Shown here: in pieces, positions 1-9,415 of the stretch
Numbering within the stretch: the stretch's first letter is position 1
Layout: every line of letters begins with the position of its first letter
Assembly (NCBI GenBank): GCA_016125165.1
Contig: WGMH01000008.1
Coordinates: 1 to 64,000, forward strand
Length of the DNA: 64,000 bases
From: Alphaproteobacteria bacterium
GTDB lineage: Bacteria > Pseudomonadota > Alphaproteobacteria > Micropepsales > Micropepsaceae
Direction of reading: 5' to 3'
Notes under the pieces: generated by a model
What the model saw: the letters and a program-made list of their open reading frames with translations, nothing else
Database searches by the model: none
What the model was told of the DNA's origin: nothing
Translations under genes and position numbers: made by a program

Positions 1-1275
1 ATAGACCGGAAGATCGTGGCGCTCCTTGAAGGTGATGCCGTAAAGCTGTGTGGCAGCATAAAAAACGCCATTGATGAGAACATTGTTGAGTTCGAAATAG
101 GGCTTCAGCTCGCTCTCATCGAGATCGTATTTCGCCTTGCGGACCTTCTCGGCATAGAGCTGCCAGTCCCAAGGTTTCAGATCGAAGTGCTTGCCGGACT
201 TGTCGATCATCTTCTGGATTTCACGCGCTTCTGCCGCCGCCTTCTTCGCGGTCGCGGGCACGAGTTGGCCGAGGAATTTCTCGACCGCCTGCGGCGTTTT
301 CGCCATCTGATCGTAGAGGGCATAGTCCGCATAGCTGGGATAGCCGAGCAGCTTGGCCTTTTCGGCGCGCAATTGTGCGATTTCCGAAATGATGGCCCGC
401 GTGTCGTTTTCGTCGCCCTTTTCGGTGCGTGTCCACGAATTGTTGAAGAGCTTCTCGCGCGTTTCGCGGTTCGTCAGTGAGATAAGCTTGGGCTGCTGCG
501 TCGTGTTCTGCAGCGGCAGCACATATTTGCCCTTCAGGCCCCGTTCCTCGGCAGCCTGCGCGGCAGCGGCAATCTCGCCATCGGTCAGGCCAGCAAGATC
601 AGCCTTGTCATCGACGACCAGAGCACCCGCCTTGGCGCCCGCTACCAGCTTTTGCTGGAAGGATGTTTCCAGCGCGGCATCCTTCTGGTTGATCTCACGA
701 AGCCGCACCTTGTCGGCTTCCGACAGCAGCGCGCCGGCATGGACGAAGCCTTCGTAGTTCACCTTTAAAAGCTGCAGCGATTCCGGATCGAGGTTGAGCT
801 TGTCGCGCTGATCGTAGATCGCCTTTACGCGTGCAAAGAGTTTGGGATTGAGAAAGATCGCATCGCTGTGGGCAGCCAGCTTGGGGGCAAGTTCGGTTTG
901 CGTCTTGTCCAGCGTGTCGTTGGTATTGGCCTGCACGACAGCAAAGAACGCGTTGGCGGCGCGCGTGAGCATCGCCCCAGAAACTTCCAGCGCCACGATG
1001 GTGTTTTCAAAAGTCGGCGCTTCACTGCTGTTGGCGATAGCGTCGATTTCGACAATTTGCTGCTTCATGCCCTCTTCGATGGCCGGGCCATAGTCCGTGT
1101 CCTTGATCTGATCGAAGGGTGGCGCTTCCAGCGGGAGCGTACTCGGCTTGGCGAACGGATTTTCGCGAGCCGGCGCAACTGCAACCGGTGCGGTGGGCGG
1201 CGTTGTTGAACAAGCGGTAAGTGCAAGCGCCGTTGTGGCCACAGCGCCCAGCAGCAAGACTTTCGTGCGATGCAT
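1..1275 (-). CDS. dcp: Peptidyl-dipeptidase Dcp-like M3 metallopeptidase, lipoprotein (3' end outside window)
   Basis: The first 425 codons of an M3-family oligopeptidase are present; the gene runs off the left edge of the window. The product would remove C-terminal dipeptides from oligopeptides. The start at 1275 opens with a short charged n-region, a hydrophobic stretch and a lipobox ending LALTAC (Cys at about residue 21), so it is probably an envelope lipoprotein. The sequence then follows the Dcp/oligopeptidase A helical N-domain, including the stretch reading NPFAKPSTLPLEAPPFDQI that opens the domain. Family members are about 680-720 residues, so the HExxH zinc site lies in the missing part and cannot be checked here. 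The family is clear from the N-domain; Dcp rather than oligopeptidase A is likely because of the export signal. Confidence 0.85.
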   Translation of the reverse strand, partial: MHRTKVLLLGAVATTALALTACSTTPPTAPVAVAPARENPFAKPSTLPLEAPPFDQIKDTDYGPAIEEGMKQQIVEIDAIANSSEAPTFENTIVALEVSGAMLTRAANAFFAVVQANTNDTLDKTQTELAPKLAAHSDAIFLNPKLFARVKAIYDQRDKLNLDPESLQLLKVNYEGFVHAGALLSEADKVRLREINQKDAALETSFQQKLVAGAKAGALVVDDKADLAGLTDGEIAAAAQAAEERGLKGKYVLPLQNTTQQPKLISLTNRETREKLFNNSWTRTEKGDENDTRAIISEIAQLRAEKAKLLGYPSYADYALYDQMAKTPQAVEKFLGQLVPATAKKAAAEAREIQKMIDKSGKHFDLKPWDWQLYAEKVRKAKYDLDESELKPYFELNNVLINGVFYAATQLYGITFKERHDLPVY

Positions 1276-1565
1276 AAGATGACCTTTGGTTAATGTGCGG
1301 AATCCACCGCGGAAGGCCGGATTGAATATCACTGCTTCCCCGGTGGGAAGAATTAAGTGCGGAACGGAGCCATGCCGTGGATCCGCCCCTTCGCAACATG
1401 TGCGCAGTTCCTGACCAAATGCGCATGCGAAAGCGTTAGGGACGGCGCGCGCGGATTTTGATTTCGCGCCGTGCCGGCGGGAACTCTGCCCCTAAGAGGA
1501 CACACGGCAGGCCGGCCCAGAAGGGTACCTCCCCCCGGATACACGTGAACACACCTATACGTTGT

Positions 1566-2891
1566 ATGAGTATCAGACCTCTGGCAGAGTGGCGGGCGGG
1601 GATGCTCGGGGGAGGGGGCACGATTGCGGAGACCGCCATCGACGGCGGCGAGCGCTATTGGACCTTTATTAGCTATAGCCACCGCGATGCCGCATTCGGA
1701 CAGAGCCTGCCCAGGCGTCTGGAATTCTATGCCCTGCCCCGCCGCCTGGCGGATCGGACGGGGCGTTCGGGCTGGGTGCCCCAGCGGCTGGCGCCCATTT
1801 TCCGCGACCGCGATGCCGATCATCAGCGCAGCGAAGCAGAGGGACTTGTGGACTTCATGCTCATCGATCTGGGGACAAGATTGAAAGGCGTGGGCCGGCC
1901 GGACGTGATAACGGTCGTGAACGCGCGGGCGCTGACACATTACGGCAATCAGGACCTGAGCCACCTGCCCGCGGATTCGCTGGAACAGCGGGCGCACATT
2001 CTGCATGCCATGGGAGAGGACGACGAGACGCGCGGAAATCACGAAGCCGCGCTGAAGAAATTTCGCGAGGTCCGGCGCACCATGGAAGCCCTGCTCGCCG
2101 CCGCCCCGAACGATCCGGAACGCATCTTCAATCATGCGCAAAGCGAATTCTGGATCGGGTTTGTTGAATACAATCGGGGCCAATACCAAAAGGCGAAGCC
2201 CGCGTTCGAGGCATACAGGAGGCTCGCCGGCAATCTCGTTCTGCTTCAACCGCGAAACCCTCGTTTCCTCAAGGAAGACTCATATTCCGAGGGAAATCTC
2301 TGCTCAATCGCACTCAAACCACCCAAGGACCCACACGCGGCTCTCAGATGCTGCACCTCGGCACTCACCCACATGGAAGTGGCTGCGCGGCAATTGGGCT
2401 ATCCCGATGGCGCTATGGACGACCTTGTGAACCGCTATGGGTGGGTATCGGAGGCCCATCGCGCTTCCGGCGACATGACCGCCGCGTTCAGGCAGCGTGA
2501 ATCTCAAGAAGCACTCCTGCGTCAGCTGATGCGCAAAGATCCGCAAAACATGGCCTACAAGAGCGAATGGATCGCGACGCAAAGAATTATGGCGTGGATG
2601 GAATATTGGCGCGGCGACATGCCTGAAGCAATCGGCCGGATGAAACGCGCCGCACAGGCCATCGACGAACTTGCAGAATTCGACCGCATCAATGCCCAAT
2701 GGGAGAAACAACGCCAGGCGATCGAAGCGGATATGATGAAATTGTCGAACTACGAGAATATCAGGAGCAATCGACGAAGAACGTCTCTTGAAGAAGCCGG
2801 TTTCCTTAAACCCAACCTCCCAACCAACAGAGATGTCGAACCGCTCCCAAAATCGGGAAGCACGCATTCAAATATTCTTACAGTGACCTAA
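1566..2891 (+). CDS. TIR-domain/repeat protein with an apparent internal deletion
   Basis: An open frame runs from 1458; the family-like part begins near residue 67 of that frame, so 1566 or 1602 is a likelier start than 1458. It opens like the alphaproteobacterial TIR proteins (FISYSHRD, then a basic segment and PIFRDRDA). Just after that, at about 1821-1851, it jumps to the downstream segment of the same family (DFMLIDLGTRLKGVGRPDVI) and continues as TPR-like helices. The second half of the TIR domain, including the region with the catalytic Glu, and the usual membrane and linker segment are absent. The reading frame stays open through the junction. It may be a decaying gene or a shortened, NADase-dead protein. 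The C-terminal ~60 residues are low in recognisable structure. It has no obvious operon partner. Confidence 0.6.
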   Translation: MSIRPLAEWRAGMLGGGGTIAETAIDGGERYWTFISYSHRDAAFGQSLPRRLEFYALPRRLADRTGRSGWVPQRLAPIFRDRDADHQRSEAEGLVDFMLIDLGTRLKGVGRPDVITVVNARALTHYGNQDLSHLPADSLEQRAHILHAMGEDDETRGNHEAALKKFREVRRTMEALLAAAPNDPERIFNHAQSEFWIGFVEYNRGQYQKAKPAFEAYRRLAGNLVLLQPRNPRFLKEDSYSEGNLCSIALKPPKDPHAALRCCTSALTHMEVAARQLGYPDGAMDDLVNRYGWVSEAHRASGDMTAAFRQRESQEALLRQLMRKDPQNMAYKSEWIATQRIMAWMEYWRGDMPEAIGRMKRAAQAIDELAEFDRINAQWEKQRQAIEADMMKLSNYENIRSNRRRTSLEEAGFLKPNLPTNRDVEPLPKSGSTHSNILTVT

Positions 2892-2949
2892 GAACTCAGC
2901 ATCGACCCAAAGAATGGATCGTTCAATCCCAGCCTTGTTCGCGTCAATC

Positions 2950-3010
2950 CGCCACCGCCCAGATTGGGCAATAGCGCGGGAATTGTTACGCCCCGCGCAG
3001 GGCGGTGGCG
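2950..3010. terminator. Inverted repeat between convergent genes
   Basis: Two perfect 11-base arms (CGCCACCGCCC at 2950-2960 and its complement at 3000-3010) flank a 39-base loop. They lie exactly between the ends of the TIR-like gene (2891) and the M49-like gene (3012). There is no T-run on either side, so an intrinsic terminator is only suggested by the position. The loop is long for a terminator hairpin. Confidence 0.35.
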
Positions 3011-3011
3011 A

Positions 3012-4544
3012 TCAAATCTTGTCCGGATAGACCGGCGCGATATCGACCGGAATGTCCTTGAGCGTAGCGATGACAGCACGAGCGTTGTCGTCGAGATGCG
3101 CATAGGTAGCGAAGAACGCGACCATGCCGGGATAGTCTCCGTCACCCTGACGGCGTACGATTTCAGCCACGAGATCGCCAATGCCCGCTTCCATCGCCGC
3201 TTCGTTCACGCGGAAGCGCCGTTCCTTTGCATCCCACGTGAATGCGCCCTTGGACTTCAGATAGCCATATTGGAGCGCGGCCCCGCGGCCATGGGCTTCC
3301 TCATCGCCCCAGCGCACGGCGCGGAAAATTCCGGCGAGATAGGTGACCAGAAGTTGGGGCTTTTCGATGACGGGGATCTCGCCCTTCCGCATCATGAACA
3401 GCACGTTATAGACGCCCATCACGTCGGCCTTGGCTTCTTCCGCAGTGCCACCGATGTCTTTCATCTCGGCATCAACAGTGGTCTCTCGGCCGTTCACGGT
3501 GATGCTGCCCGGTCCAAGGCTGTGAGACAGTTCGTGGAACAGTGTTTCAAAGGTCATATACTTCTGGTTCACCAGACCAGCCTGATCGGCAACCAGCGCC
3601 CGCGCCGCAATCGGCTTCAGGATGCGTTCGTACTTCGCACCCAGAACGTTGGAGAGAATGACCTTCTTCGCGCCCTTGGCTTCGCGCACGCGCTCGTCGT
3701 TCGGCAGGTTGAAGGCAACCGTCTGCGGGCCGCTGAGATTGTCGCCACCGCCGTGAATTTGTTCGGCCACGGCAATGGGTGAAGCACTCCCGCGTTTGAA
3801 GTTCTTGTAGCGATCATCCACCGGAAGGTTTTCTTCCATGTCACGCAGATAAGATTTGAATTTCTCCTGCGCCGCACTTTCCTTTGGGTCCTTCAGCGTG
3901 ACAAACGCTTCAAATGCGGTCTTCTGGCCATAAAGTTCATCGGTATAGGTTTCATAGGGACCAATGGCGATCTCAATCGGCGTTCCTTGCAGATCCATCC
4001 ATGCCATTTCGGATTCGAAATAGTCGTTGGTGCGGAAGGCTTTGGCGCGCAGGGAAAGAAAGCGCTTGAGGCTGGCGTTGGTGGTGACAGCGGCGGCCTG
4101 ATCGAGGAGCGATGCAGCTTTCTCAAGTTCGGCTTTGTATTCAAGGTTGTAAGGTACGGCGACGAGCGCATCGCCCTTTTTGCGTATCACCGTATAGCCA
4201 TCCATCAGGGCGGCCTTTTGATCGGGATGTGCTGCGAGATAGGCTTCAAACTGTCCCTTGGTAAGACCGGCAGGATAGAATCCATGGCCGGGACCGTCCG
4301 CGCCATCCGCCGCCTTGCACTGTTTCACAAAGATGGCGCTCATCTCATCAGCCGCCTGAATGAGAAGATTCACGACCTGACGCTCTTCGCTGCTCAGGAA
4401 CGCGGTCTCCGGTTTCATGTCTATGGCGGCATAGCCGGGGGAGGTCGCGCCTGGACATTCGGTGGCGACAGAGGCCGTGTCTGCAAACGCAGGCGTGGCA
4501 GCGGCGGAAGCCAGAAGAAGCGCGATCAGCGGGAACTTGCGCAT
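3012..4544 (-). CDS. Secreted M49-like (dipeptidyl-peptidase III-related) zinc peptidase
   Basis: The start at 4544 gives 510 residues with a clean signal peptide (MRKFPLIALLLAS, cut near AFA, residue 21); an in-frame ATG at 4556 is an alternative. A zinc motif HELSH sits at residues 337-341, followed by SLGPG, and a downstream EEAKAD (369-374) supplies the third ligand. That order of HExxH then E-x-x-x-D on a following helix is the dipeptidyl-peptidase III layout; DPP III itself usually has the longer HExxxH. Relatives are often annotated as M49 or as Nudix-family proteins by error. The likely role is periplasmic peptide degradation. It has no close operon partner, and the 81-base gap to the divergent transglycosylase holds both promoters. 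Confidence 0.75.
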   Translation of the reverse strand: MRKFPLIALLLASAAATPAFADTASVATECPGATSPGYAAIDMKPETAFLSSEERQVVNLLIQAADEMSAIFVKQCKAADGADGPGHGFYPAGLTKGQFEAYLAAHPDQKAALMDGYTVIRKKGDALVAVPYNLEYKAELEKAASLLDQAAAVTTNASLKRFLSLRAKAFRTNDYFESEMAWMDLQGTPIEIAIGPYETYTDELYGQKTAFEAFVTLKDPKESAAQEKFKSYLRDMEENLPVDDRYKNFKRGSASPIAVAEQIHGGGDNLSGPQTVAFNLPNDERVREAKGAKKVILSNVLGAKYERILKPIAARALVADQAGLVNQKYMTFETLFHELSHSLGPGSITVNGRETTVDAEMKDIGGTAEEAKADVMGVYNVLFMMRKGEIPVIEKPQLLVTYLAGIFRAVRWGDEEAHGRGAALQYGYLKSKGAFTWDAKERRFRVNEAAMEAGIGDLVAEIVRRQGDGDYPGMVAFFATYAHLDDNARAVIATLKDIPVDIAPVYPDKI

Positions 4545-4628
4545 GGGGAAATCCATATGTGGAGTGCGCGGGGTTCTTAGCCCGCCCCCATATGTGGCGG
4601 CAACCTGGGACATGGTAAACTCACCTTG

Positions 4629-5486
4629 ATGATGAAATATCTCGTCCGCATTCTTCGCGCTGTTCCGGAAGGCATCTGGATCAGCATCGCCGTCATCGTG
4701 CCAAGCCTTCTGGGCGCAATGAATGTGATCGTGTTCGCCATGCGCGAACCGCCACCGCAGCGGATTGTGGCCGCAGCCCCGGAGGAACTGTCCAATCAAG
4801 GCGACACAGCCGAACAGTCCGCCGGACCTTCGCCCTTCGAATTGGAGGATGCGATGACGTTCTCGGAGCGCATGAAGCGATGGGATCCGCTGGTTGAAAA
4901 AGCTGCGAAACGTTTCAATGTTCCCAAAACCTGGGTGCGAGCGGTGATTCAGGTGGAGAGCGGCGGACGCACCATGCTGGCCGAAGACGAACCCATCGTT
5001 TCGAGCATGGGCGCCATGGGGCTGATGCAATTGATGCCGGAAACCTATGACGAAATGCGAAGCATCTACCGTCTCGGCAATGATCCCTTCGATCCGCAGG
5101 ACAACATCATGGCGGGTACGGCCTATCTGAAATGGCTGCACGGCAAATACGGCTATCCAGCCATGTTCGCCGCCTACAATGACGGGCCGGGCAACCTTGA
5201 AGCACGCATGGTCAGCGGCGGGTTGCTGCCACAGGAAACGCGCGATTATTCCGTGCGCATCGCCAAGGCGCTTGGCAAGAAGAACCTGCAGGCACGTTTC
5301 ACGCGACCCAATGGCGAAACGATCTACATCGACGCGGCGGCCGCGACGGCCGTGCGCGCACCGTTTCCGGGCGAATATGCCCCCGGGGTGCGCGCGGTGA
5401 TCGTGTTGGGACGGCGTGGACAGGGCGTTGCCGAAAGCCTGCCGCTTGCACGCGCCATCGTTCGCTCCTATGGCGGGCGAACCTAG
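4629..5486 (+). CDS. Membrane-anchored lytic transglycosylase (SLT domain)
   Basis: About 285 residues. An N-terminal hydrophobic segment (IWISIAVIVPSLLGAMNVIVF) anchors the protein. A variable linker leads into an SLT domain: KTWVRAVIQVESGGR carries the catalytic Glu, GAMGLMQLMPET is the second family motif, and FAAYNDGPGNLE is the third. The enzyme would cleave peptidoglycan glycan strands with formation of 1,6-anhydromuramic acid in the periplasm. Several starts are possible (TTG 4626, ATG 4629 or 4632) and the Shine-Dalgarno signal is weak. The next gene starts 11 bases after the stop on the same strand, so the two are probably co-transcribed. Confidence 0.88.
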   Translation: MMKYLVRILRAVPEGIWISIAVIVPSLLGAMNVIVFAMREPPPQRIVAAAPEELSNQGDTAEQSAGPSPFELEDAMTFSERMKRWDPLVEKAAKRFNVPKTWVRAVIQVESGGRTMLAEDEPIVSSMGAMGLMQLMPETYDEMRSIYRLGNDPFDPQDNIMAGTAYLKWLHGKYGYPAMFAAYNDGPGNLEARMVSGGLLPQETRDYSVRIAKALGKKNLQARFTRPNGETIYIDAAAATAVRAPFPGEYAPGVRAVIVLGRRGQGVAESLPLARAIVRSYGGRT

Positions 5487-5497
5487 GGAGTATTCGC

Positions 5498-5953
5498 GTG
5501 ATCGAAATCTACGTGGACGCCGATGCCTGTCCGGTGAAACGCGAAGTCGAAGACGTGGCCCGGCGCCATGGGCTTATTGTTCACATTGTCAGCAATGGCG
5601 GCATCCGGCCGAGCGCGGATCCCATGGTGAAAACCGTGATTGTGCCCGCAGGTGCAGATGCGGCGGATAACTGGATCGCTGACCATGTCCAGCCGAACGA
5701 CATCTGCATCACTGCTGATATTCCACTGGCATCGCGCTGTCTGAAGGCGAATGCCTTCGCGCTTGGCCCCAAGGGGATTGCCTTCACCAATGACAGCATC
5801 GGCCATGCGCTTGGCATGCGCGATCTGCACCAGCATCTGCGCGAGTCGACGGGCACGCAGACCTACAATGCGGGCTTCACCAAGCAGGACCGCTCGCGAT
5901 TTCTGAATGCGCTGGAGAACGCGATTCAGGCCGCAAAGCGAAAGCGCGGCTGA
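5498..5953 (+). CDS. yaiI: UPF0178/YaiI-YqxD family protein
   Basis: 151 residues starting with GTG, preceded by a GGGAG-type ribosome binding site at the end of the transglycosylase gene. The start IYVDADACPVK and the stretch ITADIPLASRCL are hallmarks of the UPF0178 (DUF188) family, which has a PIN/NYN-like fold with conserved acidic residues. The biochemical role of the family is not established, though a nuclease is often proposed. It is full-length for the family. It follows the transglycosylase closely, but that pairing says little about its role. Confidence 0.9.
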   Translation: MIEIYVDADACPVKREVEDVARRHGLIVHIVSNGGIRPSADPMVKTVIVPAGADAADNWIADHVQPNDICITADIPLASRCLKANAFALGPKGIAFTNDSIGHALGMRDLHQHLRESTGTQTYNAGFTKQDRSRFLNALENAIQAAKRKRG

Positions 5954-5959
5954 CGACCG

Positions 5960-7462
5960 CTACTCAGCCGCCATCGCTTCGGGTGCCGGCGCAGGGTTGG
6001 CCGTGGACCGGGGCGAGGTGAATTCGAGCGTGCCATCATCCACCTTGCCATAGCGCAGCGTCATCATGTCGAGCGCATAGTTCTGGTAGAGCTTCCATGG
6101 CGCTTTGGAACCCTGCTTCGGCAGCACATCACGCGCGCGCTGGACATAGCCCGAGGAGAAGTCGAGCCAAGGAGCCTCTTCGACCGACGCATCGCGATGC
6201 GGCACGGCGATTTTTGCACCTGTGCGATCCATGTGGTTGAGGATGCGGCAGACATATTCGCAGGTGAGATCGCATTTCAGCGTCCACGAGGCGTTGGTAT
6301 AACCAAAGGCGGACGCCATATTGGGAACGTCCGAATACATCATACCCTTGTAGGACATGGTCTGGCCCATGTCTTTCTTTTCGCCATCGACGAACACTTC
6401 CATGCCACCGAGCATGATGAGCTTGAGGCCTGTGGCCATGACCACCACATCGGCTTCCAGCTCCTTGCCGGATTTCAACTTCAGGCCCCGGGAGGTGAAG
6501 CATTCGATGTGATCGGTCACCACCGAGGCGGAGCCGCTGCGAATGGCTTCAAACAGATCGGCATCTGGAACGAGGCATAGGCGCTGATCCCAGGGATTGT
6601 AGTGCGGCGTGAAATGCGTGTTCACATCGTAATCGGGACCAAGCTCCTGCCTGACCATGTTGATGAGATACTTCTTCACCTGCTCCGGCTTCTTGCGGGC
6701 CATGTTGAAGAAATACATGCCGAACAGAACATTGCGCCAACGTGTGATGCCATAGGCCAGTTTGGCAGGAAGATTGCGCCGCAGCCAGTTGGCGAAAGCA
6801 TCTTCAGCAGGTCGCGACACCACATACGTGGGTGAACGCTGCAGCATGGTGACATGCGCTGCGCGCTTCGCCATTTCGGGAACAACCGTGACCGCCGTGG
6901 CGCCGCTGCCGATCACCACTACCTTCTTGCCTGTGTAATCAAGATCTTCCGGCCAGAACTGGGGATAGGCGATCTTGCCGGTAAAGCTTTCGACGCCGGC
7001 GAACTCCGGCACGTAGCCAGTGTTGTAATCGTAATAGCCACTGGCCATGAAGAGGAAATTGCAGGTGAAACGCGCTGGCGCTTTCTGTGCGCCCTGCTCC
7101 ACATCGACAGTCCATGTCGCGGTTTCGCTCGACCATGACGCGCGCTTGACCAGCGTGTTGAACCGGATGTTCTTGTCGATGCCGTTATCAGCAGCGGTCT
7201 CGCGCACATATTTGCGGATCGATGGGCCATCAGCGATGGCCTTGGCCTCTTCCCACGGTTTGAAGGAATAGCCGAGGGTATACATGTCGGAATCCGAACG
7301 GATGCCGGGATAGCGAAACAGATCCCATGTGCCGCCGATGGCATCGCGGCCTTCCAGGATCACATAATTCTTGCCGGGGCAGTTCTTTTTGAGGTGATAG
7401 CCTGCACCAATGCCGGACAGACCGGCACCGACAATCACCACATCGAAATGTTCAACAGCCAT
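5960..7462 (-). CDS. Flavin-containing (Baeyer-Villiger/EthA-type) monooxygenase
   Basis: 500 residues. The FAD Rossmann motif VGAGLSGIGAG is at 11-21, EGRDAIGGTWDLFRYPG follows at 37-53, and the NADPH motif VIGSGATA is near 183-190. The fold and order match class B monooxygenases close to mycobacterial EthA, which oxidise ketones and thioamides using NADPH and O2. The Baeyer-Villiger fingerprint F-x-G-x3-H-x3-W-P is present at 160-171 with perfect spacing, but the conserved His is Tyr166. The gene is divergent from recQ across 126 bases and ends 6 bases from yaiI, tail to tail. The substrate cannot be inferred. Confidence 0.88.
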   Translation of the reverse strand: MAVEHFDVVIVGAGLSGIGAGYHLKKNCPGKNYVILEGRDAIGGTWDLFRYPGIRSDSDMYTLGYSFKPWEEAKAIADGPSIRKYVRETAADNGIDKNIRFNTLVKRASWSSETATWTVDVEQGAQKAPARFTCNFLFMASGYYDYNTGYVPEFAGVESFTGKIAYPQFWPEDLDYTGKKVVVIGSGATAVTVVPEMAKRAAHVTMLQRSPTYVVSRPAEDAFANWLRRNLPAKLAYGITRWRNVLFGMYFFNMARKKPEQVKKYLINMVRQELGPDYDVNTHFTPHYNPWDQRLCLVPDADLFEAIRSGSASVVTDHIECFTSRGLKLKSGKELEADVVVMATGLKLIMLGGMEVFVDGEKKDMGQTMSYKGMMYSDVPNMASAFGYTNASWTLKCDLTCEYVCRILNHMDRTGAKIAVPHRDASVEEAPWLDFSSGYVQRARDVLPKQGSKAPWKLYQNYALDMMTLRYGKVDDGTLEFTSPRSTANPAPAPEAMAAE

Positions 7463-7588
7463 CTGCGCGCTTCCCTCGCGTAATTGGAGGTGGAGTATCT
7501 CCGAAGGCCCTCACAATGACAATATGTCAGTTGTCCCGGCGAGACGGCTTTGACAGGGTGACACCGCAGCGCAACCGGGGATTCGCCC

Positions 7589-9415
7589 ATGCGTTCCGCC
7601 CCGGCGCGACGCGACATCAAGCATGACGTGTTGAAAGCGGTTTTCGGCTTCGAGGGCTTTCGCCCGGGGCAAGAAGCCGCCATCGATGCCGTTCTGTCCG
7701 GGCAAAACGTGCTTGCCGTCATGCCGACAGGCTCCGGCAAGTCTTTGTGCTTTCAGGTACCTGCATTGATGACGGGCGGGCTGACCATTGTCGTCTCGCC
7801 GCTGGTGGCGCTGATGCAGGATCAGGTGGCGGCGCTAAGGCTGGCGGGCGTGGCCGCCGATACCATTAATTCCGCAAAGCCGCGCGATGAGAACGTAGCG
7901 GTCTGGCGTCGTGTGGCGGCGGGTGAAACACGGCTTCTCTATCTTTCGCCAGAACGGCTGATGACGGAACCCATGCTTGCGGCGCTGGCGCGGCTAAAGG
8001 TGTCCTTGATTGCCGTGGACGAGGCGCATTGCATTTCGCAATGGGGCCCCGCGTTTCGGCCGGAATACGAAGCGCTCGCCCGGCTGGCCGACACTTTTCC
8101 GCGTGTTCCCATCATCGCTCTGACGGCGACTGCGGATGAAGCCACCCGCGCGGATATTGCTGCACGCCTCTTCGGCGGAAAAGTCGAACAGATCGTGCTG
8201 GGCTTCGATCGGCCCAATATCCGCATGACGGCGGAAGCCAAGAATGGCGGTAAACAACAGGTTCTCGACTTCGTGCGCGCGCACCGAGGACAGAGCGGGA
8301 TCGTCTATTGCCTCTCGCGCAAGAAGACAGAAGCCATGGCCGCATTGCTGAACGAAAACGACATCACTGCTCTCGCCTATCACGCGGGCATGAGCAAGGA
8401 AGAACGCGAGACCAACCAGAACCGGTTCATGACCGAGCCTTCGCTGGTGATGGCGGCTACCATCGCTTTCGGCATGGGCATCGACAAATCCGATGTGCGC
8501 TTCGTGCTGCATGCTGACATGCCCGGAAGCCTCGAAGCCTATTATCAGGAAATCGGCCGTGCGGGCCGCGATGGCGCAAACGCACGCGCCCACATGCTTT
8601 ACGGGCAGGGCGATATTCGCATGCGCCGCATGTTCATCGATGATGAAGATGCAGGCGAAGAACGGCGCAAGCGCGAGCACAAACGTCTGGCAGCGCTTGT
8701 ATCCTACTGCGAAACGCAGAATTGCCGGCGGCAGATTCTGCTGTCCTATTTCGGTGAATTGTCTGCGCCCTGCGGCAACTGCGACAACTGTCTCAGCCCT
8801 GCCGGGCTATCGGATGGAACAAAGGATGCCGCACTTGTGCTGCAGGTGGTTGCCCGCACGGGCGAGCGATACGGCGCTGCGCATATCGTGGACATTCTGC
8901 GCGGGGCCAATACGGAAAAAGTGACGGCAGCAGGTCATGCTTCCCTGCACCAGTTCGCAGAGGGCCGTGCCCGAAAGAAAGAGGTATGGTCCTCGCTAAT
9001 TCGCCAGCTTGTTGCGGGTGAATTCCTGCATCACGACATAGACGGGTTCGGCGGTTTGAGCCTTCTGGACAAGGGGCGCGCGCTTCTGGACGGCAAGCAA
9101 TCCTTTCATCATCGACCACACATGGCGCAAACACCCGCGCGCCGGGGACGTGATGACAATGCCAGTGCAAACATGTCCGGGGAACAGGCGCAGCTTCTGG
9201 CCGAACTGAAGAAATTGCGGTTCTCCATCGCCGCGGCGCGCAAGGTGCCAGCCTATCTGATCTTCTCGGACCGTTCGCTGATCGACATGGTTCGGCTTTT
9301 GCCGCGCAACGCGGACGAATTCGCGCTTGTCAACGGTGTAGGCACGTCAAAGCTGGAGGCGTTCGGCCAGCAGTTTATCGCCGCGATTTCGAAATTCCAC
9401 GCTTCGCGGTCGTGA
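7589..9415 (+). CDS. recQ: ATP-dependent DNA helicase RecQ
   Basis: 608 residues, the usual length for a three-part RecQ. The helicase core has Walker A (MPTGSGKS, 45-52), the DEAH box (144-147) and motif VI (QEIGRAGRDG). The RecQ-C zinc site is made by the Cys of CRRQILLSYFGE and CGNCDNC. The C-terminal ~75 residues look like an HRDC domain. RecQ unwinds DNA in 3'-5' direction and works in recombination and fork repair. In the aromatic-rich loop the usual WGHDFR reads WGPAFR. The start is an ATG in agreement with homologues. The last 41 bases overlap the end of the opposite rhodanese gene. Confidence 0.95.
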   Translation: MRSAPARRDIKHDVLKAVFGFEGFRPGQEAAIDAVLSGQNVLAVMPTGSGKSLCFQVPALMTGGLTIVVSPLVALMQDQVAALRLAGVAADTINSAKPRDENVAVWRRVAAGETRLLYLSPERLMTEPMLAALARLKVSLIAVDEAHCISQWGPAFRPEYEALARLADTFPRVPIIALTATADEATRADIAARLFGGKVEQIVLGFDRPNIRMTAEAKNGGKQQVLDFVRAHRGQSGIVYCLSRKKTEAMAALLNENDITALAYHAGMSKEERETNQNRFMTEPSLVMAATIAFGMGIDKSDVRFVLHADMPGSLEAYYQEIGRAGRDGANARAHMLYGQGDIRMRRMFIDDEDAGEERRKREHKRLAALVSYCETQNCRRQILLSYFGELSAPCGNCDNCLSPAGLSDGTKDAALVLQVVARTGERYGAAHIVDILRGANTEKVTAAGHASLHQFAEGRARKKEVWSSLIRQLVAGEFLHHDIDGFGGLSLLDKGRALLDGKQSFHHRPHMAQTPARRGRDDNASANMSGEQAQLLAELKKLRFSIAAARKVPAYLIFSDRSLIDMVRLLPRNADEFALVNGVGTSKLEAFGQQFIAAISKFHASRS

